Source: Lentihominibacter hominis
GTDB lineage: Bacteria; Bacillota; Clostridia; Peptostreptococcales; Anaerovoracaceae
Length of the DNA: 64,000 nucleotides
Assembly: GCF_014385065.1 (NCBI RefSeq)
Contig: NZ_JACRTA010000001.1
Coordinates: 372,001 to 436,000 of the forward strand
Direction of reading: 5' to 3'
Below are positions 26,083-34,685 of this stretch, piece after piece (position 1 is the stretch's first letter; the number at the start of each line of letters is the position of its first letter). The translations under genes and the position numbers were made by a program. The notes beneath the pieces were generated by a model. That model had not been told where the DNA came from and did no database searches. It saw only the letters and a program-made list of their open reading frames with translations.

Positions 26083-26979
26083 TTATCTTGGCAAAAACAC
26101 AGAAAATACCGAACCTTCCCCCGGTTTTGATATTACCTTGATATAACCCTTCTGAACTCTTATTATCTCTCTTGCAAGGTAAAGTCCTATTCCGACGCCT
26201 TCCTGATCCATCACAGTAAAGCTGCGGTAAAATCTCGTGAATATTTTAGGGATTTCCTCTTCTTCTATACCTATTCCAGTGTCTTTAATATCAATACGCA
26301 AGAAAAATGAATACTCCTGCACCGTGATATCAACTGTTCCTCCCTTCGGTGTGTACTTTATTGCATTGTCCACAATGTTTCCCACTGCCTCGGCAGTCCA
26401 TTTCAAATCATACATAGCCTCAAAATTCGTATCGGATACACTAATATCAATTTTCTTTTCCTTTGACTTCTCTATGTACTGGCTCTTTACCTGTTTCAGC
26501 AAATCCGATATTTTTATCATCTTAGGGCATACGGAAATAATACCGCTTTCCAGTCTCGACAGATTCACAAGTGAATCAATTAGAAATTCCAGCTTTTCCG
26601 TCTGCTCCAAAATAGTATCCACCACTTCTTTATTATCTTCGTTTCCTTCGGACAAAATCTGTCCATATAGTTTGAGATTTGAAACAGGCGTAAGGGTCTG
26701 GTGTGCGATATCGGAAATAAGGCTCTGTATCATATCTTTCTGTTTCTGCCTATTCTCTCCTGCAAGAAGACTTTCATCGAGATATTGCTTAAGGCTGTTT
26801 TCCAGTGCGGAATATTTTTCTTCGGAAATTTCCGTCCTGTTTAGCTCCCCACCTTTCGCCGTATCTATCATTTCTTGCAGTTTACTTAAAAGTCTTTTTT
26901 CCCTTTTGTAAAACACCACATACCAGAATGCTCCCGATACTATAAAGGCAGTCAGCACAGTAATAATAAGCCATATCAT
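26083..26979 (-). CDS. Sensor histidine kinase
   Basis: 298 residues from ATG 26979, which overlaps the response-regulator stop as ATGA and has GGCGGTG upstream; an in-frame ATG at 26994 is less likely. A single N-terminal helix (IWLIITVLTAFIVSGAFWYVVFY) is followed at once by a short linker, then the dimerisation helix with the phosphoacceptor in ISDIAHQTLTPVSNL, and the ATPase domain (N-box VGNIVDNAIKY, G1 IDIKDTGIGIEEEEI, G2 GVGIGLYLAREI). With no real extracellular sensor, it belongs to the intramembrane-sensing type that usually reads the state of an adjacent ABC exporter. Confidence 0.93.
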   Translation of the reverse strand: MIWLIITVLTAFIVSGAFWYVVFYKREKRLLSKLQEMIDTAKGGELNRTEISEEKYSALENSLKQYLDESLLAGENRQKQKDMIQSLISDIAHQTLTPVSNLKLYGQILSEGNEDNKEVVDTILEQTEKLEFLIDSLVNLSRLESGIISVCPKMIKISDLLKQVKSQYIEKSKEKKIDISVSDTNFEAMYDLKWTAEAVGNIVDNAIKYTPKGGTVDITVQEYSFFLRIDIKDTGIGIEEEEIPKIFTRFYRSFTVMDQEGVGIGLYLAREIIRVQKGYIKVISKPGEGSVFSVFLPR

Positions 26980-27659
26980 GATTTCACCGCCCATGTATAT
27001 CCGATTCCGTATACGGTTTTTATGTATACAGGATGCTGCGAATCATCTTCAAGCTTATCCCTGAGGCGTTTTATCACCACCGTCAGAGCATGATCATCCA
27101 CAAATTCCGTATCTCCCTGCCATATTGAATCAATAAGATAACTTCTCTTCATTGTGGCGCCTTTATTAACACACAGAATCTTTAAAAGTTTCTGTTCCGT
27201 CTTGCTAAGCTCTAAAGGCTCTCCATCTTTAAAAAATTTCATCTTATCAAAATCAAAATCAAAATCGTCTATTTTCACACGGCTGTCAGTTCTCTCACCT
27301 ATATTTCTCAGTCTTGCACCGACTCTTGCACGAAGAACCATTAAACTGAACGGCTTTGTAATGTAATCATCGGCACCAGCTTCAAGTCCCGTCACGATAT
27401 CCACTTCCATATTGTTGACCGTAATAAGAATGACAGGTACGGAGCTTTGCCTACGTATTTCCTTCACAAAATCAATACCGTTTCCGTCAGGCAAATTTAC
27501 ATCAAGCAAAATAAGTGAAATATCCTGTTCCCTCATAATTTGCCTGCCGTCATTTAAAGTCCTGCACTGGTAAAAATTGTAGTCTTTGTTTTTCAAAGCA
27601 AGACACATTCCGTCATTTAGTTTTTTATTATCTTCTATTATTAATATATTTTGTTTCAT
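26976..27659 (-). CDS. OmpR-family response regulator
   Basis: 227 residues. The receiver domain (1-118) has the phosphoacceptor Asp in LILLDVNLPDGNG, acidic pair IIEDN at the N-terminus, and the conserved Lys in DYITKPFS. The C-terminal winged helix (about 130-225) includes ELSKTEQKLLKILCVN and DDHALTVVIKRLRDKLEDD...VYGIGYTW. It forms a two-component system with the kinase, whose start overlaps its stop, and probably controls the downstream ABC genes. Its start codon has AAAGGTAC upstream. Confidence 0.95.
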   Translation of the reverse strand: MKQNILIIEDNKKLNDGMCLALKNKDYNFYQCRTLNDGRQIMREQDISLILLDVNLPDGNGIDFVKEIRRQSSVPVILITVNNMEVDIVTGLEAGADDYITKPFSLMVLRARVGARLRNIGERTDSRVKIDDFDFDFDKMKFFKDGEPLELSKTEQKLLKILCVNKGATMKRSYLIDSIWQGDTEFVDDHALTVVIKRLRDKLEDDSQHPVYIKTVYGIGYTWAVKS

Positions 27660-27954
27660 TGTTGTACCTTTTTACTCACTGTCAATACCAGTATTCTTTT
27701 GAAAACACCCTATGTTTGTAGCTGTAACATATGCATTGCTACTAACATTATATCTTAAAACTATCATACATTCATTCTTGTCAGAATAATTTTTATTGTT
27801 TCCTTGGCTAAAAACTGCCATATTACAAAAATCAAGTATCATATTTTCCGTCACCATCAATAACTTGCATTGTATTATCTTAATATCATCTTTTTCATTA
27901 TTTCAAACAGACATTTTTTCTTCGTTAAAATAAAATCAAGACTTTCGTAATTGC

Positions 27955-28047
27955 ACGCTTACACTGTAAGTTTTTACTTACATATTGTGCAAACCTCTGA
28001 ATTTGACACTATTTTTTGAATTATCAGAGGTATGTGTAATTCTACAC
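27955..28047 (+). promoter_or_regulatory. Candidate enhancer sites for the sigma-54 activator
   Basis: Several dyads lie 55-150 bp upstream of the -24/-12 promoter, the usual place for activator sites: TTACA-C-TGTAA (27959-27969), GTAAG-TTTTTA-CTTAC (27966-27981), CCTCTGA...TCAGAGG (27994-28000 with 28024-28030) and GTGTA-ATTC-TACAC (28034-28047). The sites share TTACA/TACAC/CTTACAT words. Which is the real recognition element cannot be told from one locus. Confidence 0.45.
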
Positions 28048-28102
28048 TTACATACGGTTGCTTTTATTTTCAGAAAATCATTGAATTTTCAATACTTTTA
28101 AG

Positions 28103-28120
28103 TTGGCATAAGACTTGCTT
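28103..28120 (+). promoter_or_regulatory. Sigma-54 (-24/-12) promoter
   Basis: TTGGCATAAGACTTGCTT matches YTGGCACG-N4-TTGCW with the exact GG-to-GC spacing of 10 bases. The C after TGGCA and the following G are replaced. Predicted transcription starts about 12 bases on, near 28131, and the amidohydrolase ATG is at 28153 with an AGAGGTG site. A sigma-54 activator is encoded 7 kb upstream. Confidence 0.8.
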
Positions 28121-28152
28121 TATTATTTGGCAGCTAGAAAAGAGGTGAATAA

Positions 28153-29769
28153 ATGAAAGCTAATCTAATAATTAAAAGTAATTGTATATTTGACAGTATT
28201 GATGAAAAGCCATTTTCCGGATTCGTTGCTGTAAAGGACAACAAAATCCTCGCAGTGGAAAAAAACTCCGATTTTTCCGGATATGCCGATGAGAACACCA
28301 TAATAAAAGAATTCGGCGATAACACTGTTATGGCAGGTTTTCATGACAGTCACACCCATCTGATAATGGGCGGGCTGTTCAAGACCTACGTCAATCTGGC
28401 AGATGCAAAAAGCGAAGAAGAAGCCGCCCTAATGGTAAAAGAGGCTGCTGACAAAGATCCCAATAAAGAAGGATGGGTACGCGGATTTTCCTGGTACCAT
28501 GTTTTCTGGGACAACAGACAAATGCCTACATACGCGTCATTGGACAAGTATTTTCCGGACCGCCCCGTTTGTCTTCTGCATGCCGAAGCCCACGGCGCAT
28601 GGGTGAACAGCGCGGCAATGAAGATAATGGGTCTCACAAAAAATACTCCGGATATTGAAGACGGAACAATAATAAGAGATGAAGAAGGAAATCCTACAGG
28701 AGTTCTTTTGGAGGCAGCTACAGGACTGGCTACAAAATATGCCTTTGATTTCACACCTGAAGAAGAAAGAACTATAATACTTTCATTTATGGAAGCGGCA
28801 AAAAAACTGGGAATAACTTCAATAAACGATGTTCAGCCTTATTACCACGGAAACATGGGCAATTTAAAAGTATACAGTCAAATGGACAAGGCAGGTGAGC
28901 TGACAGCAAGAGTACATGCGGCTCCTGATCTTCTCGGCGATCTGGACAAGGTTCTTGAGGATAGAGAAAAATACTCTTCTGACAAACTCCGTATAGATCA
29001 TGTCAAACAGTTTCTGGACGGAGTCATAACTACGCACACAGCCCTCGTACTGGAAGAATATACAGATGCACCCGGCAATTTCGGCGAAGATCCAAGCAAC
29101 CTCGGAGCTATAGGCAAGGCAGTTCCCGAAGCTCACAAAAGAGGTCTTTCTGTAAAACTCCATTCATGCGGAGACAGATCAGCCAGATATGCCCTAGACT
29201 ATATCGAGACAGCTATAGATAAATACGGGAAAAACAAATGCCGTCATGCTATAGAACACCTTGAACTCGTCAGTGATGATGATTTTGACAGGATAAAAGA
29301 ATTCGGAGTCATCCCTTCAGTACAGCCCGAACACCTTGCGCTTACACAGACTTTCGCAGCTAACCCTTATCCTGAAGTTTTAGGAAAGGAAAGGGCTGAT
29401 AAGACATTCCCTTACAGATCACTGTACAACGCTGCAGGAGTCCTTGCAATCGGAAGCGACTGTCCTGTAGTTGACAATGACCCATTCCTCGAGATTTTCA
29501 GAGGCGTTACAAGAGTGCATAACGACGGAATGCCTGAAGGAGGATGGACACCTTCAGAAAAACTGACACTGAGTGAAATGTTAAAATTTTATACATATGG
29601 TTCAGCTTACGGAGTTCTGAGAGAAGATGAGCTCGGCTCTCTTTCCGAAGGAAAATTTGCTGATATCGTAGTCCTTGACAAGGATCTTTTCGCAATCCCG
29701 GAAAAGGATCTGATAAGCAGAAAAGTCATAATGACTGTAATGGACGGAAATATCATTTACGAAGCCTAA
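28153..29769 (+). CDS. Amidohydrolase (YtcJ/Amidohydrolase_3 family)
   Basis: 538 residues. An N-terminal beta-sandwich (about 1-55) leads to the metal-binding barrel starting with GFHDSHTHLIMGG (two His ligands near 64-66), DHVKQFLDGVITTHTA with the bridging carboxylated-Lys region near 285, KLHSCGDRSARYALD (His near 335), AIEHLEL (His near 370) and the catalytic Asp in LAIGSDCPVVDNDP near 435. Family members are metal-dependent deacylases or deaminases acting on amides, hydantoin-like or ring compounds. It precedes an APC permease 90 bp on and has a sigma-54 promoter, suggesting an inducible catabolic pair: take up a substrate, then hydrolyse it. The specific substrate is unknown. Confidence 0.9.
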   Translation: MKANLIIKSNCIFDSIDEKPFSGFVAVKDNKILAVEKNSDFSGYADENTIIKEFGDNTVMAGFHDSHTHLIMGGLFKTYVNLADAKSEEEAALMVKEAADKDPNKEGWVRGFSWYHVFWDNRQMPTYASLDKYFPDRPVCLLHAEAHGAWVNSAAMKIMGLTKNTPDIEDGTIIRDEEGNPTGVLLEAATGLATKYAFDFTPEEERTIILSFMEAAKKLGITSINDVQPYYHGNMGNLKVYSQMDKAGELTARVHAAPDLLGDLDKVLEDREKYSSDKLRIDHVKQFLDGVITTHTALVLEEYTDAPGNFGEDPSNLGAIGKAVPEAHKRGLSVKLHSCGDRSARYALDYIETAIDKYGKNKCRHAIEHLELVSDDDFDRIKEFGVIPSVQPEHLALTQTFAANPYPEVLGKERADKTFPYRSLYNAAGVLAIGSDCPVVDNDPFLEIFRGVTRVHNDGMPEGGWTPSEKLTLSEMLKFYTYGSAYGVLREDELGSLSEGKFADIVVLDKDLFAIPEKDLISRKVIMTVMDGNIIYEA

Positions 29770-29859
29770 AACATTTATCAATAATTACCGAAATCAAAGT
29801 TATCATCCATCAATGCAATCATATTAATTTATTCAAATCTGATTACAAGGAGAAAAGAA

Positions 29860-31272
29860 ATGTCAAATAATGAAATAAACAACAACATCGAAAACTCCGG
29901 CGGTAATCTCGACAAATTCCATTACAAACAGGAATTAAACAGAGTAATGAAACTGCCTTCAGTAGTTTTCTTCGGTATAGCCTACATGGCTCCAATCACA
30001 ATCTTTTCCACTTACGGACTTGTCTGTGGCATGACTCACGGAATGCTGGCGCTTACATACACTGTCGCCACTTTGGCAATGATGTTCACAGCCCTCAGTT
30101 ACAGGCACATGGTAAGAGCATTCCCTATCGCCGGATCTGTTTATACATATACCCAGAGAAGTATAAACCCACATATAGGATTCATGGCAGGCTGGGGAAT
30201 ACTGCTGGACTACATCCTTCTTCCTATGTTCAACTATGTAACACTCAGTCTTTATATGAACATACTCATTCCTCAGATCCCTACGACAGCATGGATAGCG
30301 GTATTCATCGTTATAGTAACAGTCGTAAATCTTTTCGGAATGAACTTTACGAAGATATTCAACAACACGCTTATCATTATACAGCTGGTTTTCGTTGTAG
30401 CGGTTGTCATCTTCTCCCTCAAATATATATTCGGAGGCGGAGGTCTTGGTACTATACTGGACCCATCGGCATTCTTCAATGCTGAGGAATTCGCAAAACC
30501 TGAAGTTGGCTGGGCTACCATTTTCAGCGGCGCATCTATTCTGTGCATGTCATTCCTCGGTTTTGATTCCGTAACTACTATAGCAGAAGAAACTGTAGAA
30601 CCTGAAAAAACCATAGGACGCGCTCTTCTTATAACATGCTTTGCTGCAGGCGGTTCCTTCATCGTAATGTCATACATTATGCAGTCTGCATGGCCTGAAG
30701 CTTGGTTCTCATTCGAAAACCCTGACTCCGGCGCATATGAATATATGTTCCATGTTCTCGGTAATGTAGTAGCTCTCATATTCTGTGCCATGATGGTAAT
30801 AGGAGCCACAGCATCTGCCGTAGCCTCTCAGGCATCAGCTGTAAGAATCCTCTTCGGAATGGGAAGAGACGGACTGCTGCCTAAAAAAATATTCGGTTAC
30901 GTAAACAAAAAAACTAAAATACCTTCAATCAACGTAATCATCGTTGCTGTAATATCATTATCAGCAATGATTCTGGATCTGTCTGCCGCAGCATCACTGG
31001 TAAACTTCGGAGCTCTTTTGGGCTTTGTAATGGTTAACCTCTCTGTAATAGCTCATTATTTTATAAAAGGTAAAAGACGAAAAGGCGCTGATATAATCAA
31101 GTTCCTCATCTGCCCTATAATAGGCGCTGTGATATGTGCTGTTTTATGGATCAACTTAGACAGCCTGTCAAAGACTCTGGGAATCCTGTGGTTAGTCCTT
31201 GGATTCATCGCACTTGCTATTTCCACAAAATTCTTCAGGTCACTGCCTCCTGACATGAACCTGAGTGAATAA
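29860..31272 (+). CDS. APC-superfamily amino acid permease
   Basis: 470 residues with about 12 hydrophobic helices. The first is VVFFGIAYMAPITIFSTYGLV (about 36-56), followed by the APC-type FPIAGSVYTYTQRSINPHIGFMAGW motif between helices 2 and 3 and FDSVTTIAEETVEPEKTIGRALL between helices 6 and 7. APC carriers import amino acids, polyamines or related amines with protons or by exchange. Its AGGAG site lies 90 bp after the amidohydrolase stop on the same strand, so it should be co-expressed from the sigma-54 promoter and feed that enzyme. Confidence 0.92.
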   Translation: MSNNEINNNIENSGGNLDKFHYKQELNRVMKLPSVVFFGIAYMAPITIFSTYGLVCGMTHGMLALTYTVATLAMMFTALSYRHMVRAFPIAGSVYTYTQRSINPHIGFMAGWGILLDYILLPMFNYVTLSLYMNILIPQIPTTAWIAVFIVIVTVVNLFGMNFTKIFNNTLIIIQLVFVVAVVIFSLKYIFGGGGLGTILDPSAFFNAEEFAKPEVGWATIFSGASILCMSFLGFDSVTTIAEETVEPEKTIGRALLITCFAAGGSFIVMSYIMQSAWPEAWFSFENPDSGAYEYMFHVLGNVVALIFCAMMVIGATASAVASQASAVRILFGMGRDGLLPKKIFGYVNKKTKIPSINVIIVAVISLSAMILDLSAAASLVNFGALLGFVMVNLSVIAHYFIKGKRRKGADIIKFLICPIIGAVICAVLWINLDSLSKTLGILWLVLGFIALAISTKFFRSLPPDMNLSE

Positions 31273-31333
31273 TTACACCGACTTTATATATAACATATGG
31301 ATGATACATACTTTTTAAATTTTAGTTCACAAG

Positions 31334-31366
31334 AAAACAGCTTCCCGAATATCGAGAAGCTGTTTT
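31334..31366. terminator. Bidirectional terminator between APC permease and uvrC
   Basis: AAAACAGCTTC (31334-31344) and GAAGCTGTTTT (31356-31366) form a perfect 11-bp stem with an 11-base loop. A-rich and T-rich flanks serve both strands, and the flanking genes converge. Confidence 0.88.
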
Positions 31367-31376
31367 CATTGTTTTA

Positions 31377-33245
31377 TTATTTTATATTCTTATGGAAATA
31401 CTTCCAAACAGCTTTCGCTGCACTTGTATTCATTCCTTCTACCTCTTCCAACTCTCTGACTTCTGCGGCCCTTATAGCATCTACGCTCTTGAAATGTTCT
31501 AAAAGAGCTGATTTTCTCGAAGGTCCTATCCCTTTTATATCATCAAGAACTGAACGCGAAGCACTTTTGCTTCTGAGATTTCTGTGATATTCTATGGCAA
31601 ATCTGTGAACCTCTTCCTGCATACGCCCTATATATTTAAAAAGCATAGGTTTTCCCTTAAGTGATATCTCTTGATACTCCCCATTCCCGCTTTTTCTGTA
31701 AACAAGACCTCTCGTTCTGTGTTTATCGTCTTTGACCATTCCCACAACAGGAATATCAAATCCTGTCTGATCTATTACTTCAAGAGCTGTCGAAACATGG
31801 CCTTTGCCTCCGTCCATAAATATTATATCAGGGAGAACTTCAAATGCCGCATCTCCTCGGAAAACTCTGGCAAAACGCCTTGATAAAACTTCTTTCATGG
31901 ATCTGTAATCATCCTGTCCTTCAACACTTCTTATCCTGAATTTTCTATAACTGCTTTTATCTGCCTTTAATCCATTAAATACAACCATGGCACCTACTGT
32001 ATCAACTCCATTTGTATTAGAGATATCATAAGATTCAGCTCTGAACTCTCTTCCATCATACTCCCCCGAAACCTTACCCATTTCACTGAGAATATAAAAG
32101 ATATCTGCCCCCAAACTCCGTTTACGCTCTCGGGCATTAGCCGCTCGATCATCTATGGTCTTTACCATCTCTATTACATCTTTAAAAGCCATATCAACAA
32201 GAGCCTTCTTTTCTCCCTTCTGAGGTTTTATCAGTTTCACACTATGACCTGCCAGCTCCGACAGATACTGTTCAAGAAGATCCCTGTCATTAGGCATCTG
32301 AGTAAGAAGTATCTCTTTGGGGAAATTAGCAAGTCTGCTGTAATGCTGATTTAAAAATGCCGATACCAGCTCTTTGCTGTTTTCTTCCTGTGAGGCTTCC
32401 ATTTCGTAAGATTCCCTTCCGACAAGTTTTCCATCCCGCACAAAGAAAAGAACCATATGAGTTTCCTCTGTACCTCTTGCCGGTATTACTATATCTATAT
32501 CTTTGCTGTGCTGCATCACTACACGCTGAGTTGCTGACAGTGCTTTCGCAGCTTCAATATAATCTCTGTATACCGCTGCCTGTTCATAATCAAGCTGCTC
32601 GGCGGCCTCCTCCATAAGGCCTTTAAGCCGCATCAGTATTTTCTTGTTTTTACCGTTAAGAAAATCTTTCGCTCCTTCAACACTCTCCGCATATTTTGTT
32701 TTATCTACTCCTCCACTGCAGATCCCTCTGCACTGATTTATATGATAATTCAGGCACGGTCTGAATCCGACCGGAAAAGATGTTGCCGAACAACGTTTAA
32801 GAGCAAAACTGCTATTCAGCAGATCTACTATTTTATTGACTGCTCCTGCATCACTGTAAGGTCCGAAATATTTTCCACCGTCTTTTTTAACGATTCTGGT
32901 CTTTATCACCCTTGGGTAATCTTCATTCGTTATCTTGATATATGGATATGTTTTATCATCCCTAAGAAGAATATTATATTTAGGTCTGTGCTTCTTTATA
33001 AGATTGCACTCTAAAATCAGAGCTTCCATTTCACTGCCTACTGTAATATACTCAAACTCTGCAATCTGGCTAACCATGCTCCTCACTTTTGGCTGCATAT
33101 TTTTAGCAGATTGAAAGTATTGTCTGACTCTGTTTTTTAAAGAGACTGCCTTTCCCACATAAATAATATTTCCCAGCTTATCCTTATGCATATACACTCC
33201 CGGACAATCCGGAAGATTTTTAAGATTTTCCTGTATATCAAACAT
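31377..33245 (-). CDS. uvrC: UvrABC excinuclease subunit C
   Basis: 622 residues, the normal UvrC length. The GIY-YIG nuclease domain is at 12-95 (CPGVYMHKDKLGNIIYVGKAVSLKNRVRQYF), a UVR coil near 205-240, the RNase H-like C-terminal nuclease at about 380-540 (DISNTNGVDTVGAMVVFNGL, DIIFMDGGKGH), and two HhH motifs at the end (LDDIKGIGPSRKSALLEHF). It makes both incisions during nucleotide excision repair. It is the last gene of the serC-apgM-carboxypeptidase-uvrC operon, 6 bp after its neighbour. Confidence 0.97.
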   Translation of the reverse strand: MFDIQENLKNLPDCPGVYMHKDKLGNIIYVGKAVSLKNRVRQYFQSAKNMQPKVRSMVSQIAEFEYITVGSEMEALILECNLIKKHRPKYNILLRDDKTYPYIKITNEDYPRVIKTRIVKKDGGKYFGPYSDAGAVNKIVDLLNSSFALKRCSATSFPVGFRPCLNYHINQCRGICSGGVDKTKYAESVEGAKDFLNGKNKKILMRLKGLMEEAAEQLDYEQAAVYRDYIEAAKALSATQRVVMQHSKDIDIVIPARGTEETHMVLFFVRDGKLVGRESYEMEASQEENSKELVSAFLNQHYSRLANFPKEILLTQMPNDRDLLEQYLSELAGHSVKLIKPQKGEKKALVDMAFKDVIEMVKTIDDRAANARERKRSLGADIFYILSEMGKVSGEYDGREFRAESYDISNTNGVDTVGAMVVFNGLKADKSSYRKFRIRSVEGQDDYRSMKEVLSRRFARVFRGDAAFEVLPDIIFMDGGKGHVSTALEVIDQTGFDIPVVGMVKDDKHRTRGLVYRKSGNGEYQEISLKGKPMLFKYIGRMQEEVHRFAIEYHRNLRSKSASRSVLDDIKGIGPSRKSALLEHFKSVDAIRAAEVRELEEVEGMNTSAAKAVWKYFHKNIK

Positions 33246-33251
33246 ATCAAA

Positions 33252-34685
33252 TCAATTCCCGAAAGGGTTCTTCTCTTTCTGCCATTCCTTTCTTCTCATA
33301 TGTCTTTCTCTTTCGGCCTTCCTTCGTTTCTTCTTTTTTCTTCTGTATCTGACCATCATAATTCTTATGATCATGAGAATTATGAGGAAAATTACGACTC
33401 CTATTATAAACGTCAAAATGTTCTCATCCGCAATACCTATATATGAAAGTATGCCTCCTTTTTCTATCCCTTCCATCGCGACAAGTTTTGCAAAGGATAC
33501 AGGATCGCCATCTTCATTATAGGCTATAAGATATCCCAAAGACTGTCCCTTCTCTACAGGCGCCTTAAGAATACCGTCATTCTTTACAGTCTCGACAGTA
33601 ATTCCACCGCCCTTATGATCCTTATTAAGCGTTATATCAAGATCTTCCGATAAACCTACCGCAACATGGCTTTTCTCTCCTTGCCACACTCTCAGCTCAT
33701 CGAGATTCTCTTTGCCCTTAGCTGCCACATATGTGTAATATTTTGAAAAGCCATAGTCCCATAAAGCCATCACATCAGCAAACCGCTGCTCCTTCGAAGT
33801 TGAATTGAGACTCACGGCTATGAGCTCTGTATCTCCTCTCACAGCTGAACCACAGAAACAGTTTCCTGCCGTACTTGTGTAACCTGTCTTTATTCCCGTA
33901 GCGCCTTCATACTTAAATGGGCGCTCCTTTCCATTAACCTTAACGGTTTTTTTCTCTTCATAAAGACAAAGATTTGTATTTTTCATAATTCTTTCTTTTG
34001 AAAGCTCTGTCGCCGGGATCGTATATTCCTCCGTAGCTACTATTTTACGAAAGTCTTTGTTATTCATAGCTTCTCTTGATATCATGGCGATATCATAAGC
34101 TGTAGTGACATGGGCTGCGCTGCCATAAGTATTAAGTCCGCTGGCATTTGAAAAATTCGTATCCTTTGCACCGCATCGTGCAGCTCTTTCATTCATCTTC
34201 TGGGCGAAGTTTTCCACAGATCCGCTTATCGTTATAGCCAGTGTGTCAGCCGCATCATTGGCGGATTCAAGAAGAGTTGCATATATAAGCTGCCTTACGG
34301 TCAGGACTTCACCCTTTTTAAGCTTAATATTTGTTCCTGTCTCATCTGCATTTAACGGAACCGTTACCTTCTGATCCATATCCAGAGTTTCAAGAGCTAC
34401 CAGTGCAGTCACGATTTTCGTTATGCTTGCCGGGTCTCTGCGTTCATATGCATTTTTGGCATAAAGGATCTCTCCGCTTCCCGCATCTATAACTATACCT
34501 GAGGTACCGTCTATAACAGGAGCATCCTCCCAGTTTATATCTGCAGATGGAGTCAGTTTGATACCCGGCCCCTGATCTGTATTATTCTTTTCGTCAGCAA
34601 AAGAAGGCGCTCCTCCCGTCAGAATAAGCGCCATCATCAATGCATATATCGTAAATTTTATTAACCTGTCTTTACTTCTTTTCAA
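33252..34685 (-). CDS. D-alanyl-D-alanine carboxypeptidase (PBP5/DacF type)
   Basis: The probable start is TTG 34685, which places a signal peptide at once (KRSKDRLIKFTIYALMMALILTGGAPSFA), giving about 477 residues; its Shine-Dalgarno is weak and upstream starts exist inside apgM. The serine-peptidase motifs are SITK (SxxK) in RDPASITKIVTALVAL, SAND (SxN) and KTGYTSTAG (KTG), so the enzyme should trim D-Ala from peptidoglycan stem peptides outside the membrane. A PBP5 C-terminal beta domain follows, then, unusually, a real C-terminal helix (ILTFIIGVVIFLIILMIIRIM) and a strongly basic tail (RYRRKKKKRRKAERERHMRR). It overlaps apgM by 14 bases and precedes uvrC by 6 bp. Confidence 0.88.
   Translation of the reverse strand: MKRSKDRLIKFTIYALMMALILTGGAPSFADEKNNTDQGPGIKLTPSADINWEDAPVIDGTSGIVIDAGSGEILYAKNAYERRDPASITKIVTALVALETLDMDQKVTVPLNADETGTNIKLKKGEVLTVRQLIYATLLESANDAADTLAITISGSVENFAQKMNERAARCGAKDTNFSNASGLNTYGSAAHVTTAYDIAMISREAMNNKDFRKIVATEEYTIPATELSKERIMKNTNLCLYEEKKTVKVNGKERPFKYEGATGIKTGYTSTAGNCFCGSAVRGDTELIAVSLNSTSKEQRFADVMALWDYGFSKYYTYVAAKGKENLDELRVWQGEKSHVAVGLSEDLDITLNKDHKGGGITVETVKNDGILKAPVEKGQSLGYLIAYNEDGDPVSFAKLVAMEGIEKGGILSYIGIADENILTFIIGVVIFLIILMIIRIMMVRYRRKKKKRRKAERERHMRRKEWQKEKNPFGN

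Larger units (their letters stand above)
27660..28152. other. Divergent regulatory region, no gene
   Basis: 493 bases between the two-component genes (minus) and the amidohydrolase (plus). The right half holds the sigma-54 promoter and upstream inverted repeats listed separately. A 62-codon minus-strand frame (27672-27860) lacks a ribosome-binding site and is not called. Confidence 0.6.

Noticed and set aside
27672..27860. 62-codon minus-strand frame upstream of the response regulator
   Set aside because: No ribosome-binding site, TTG-type start, no family resemblance; lies in a regulatory gap.
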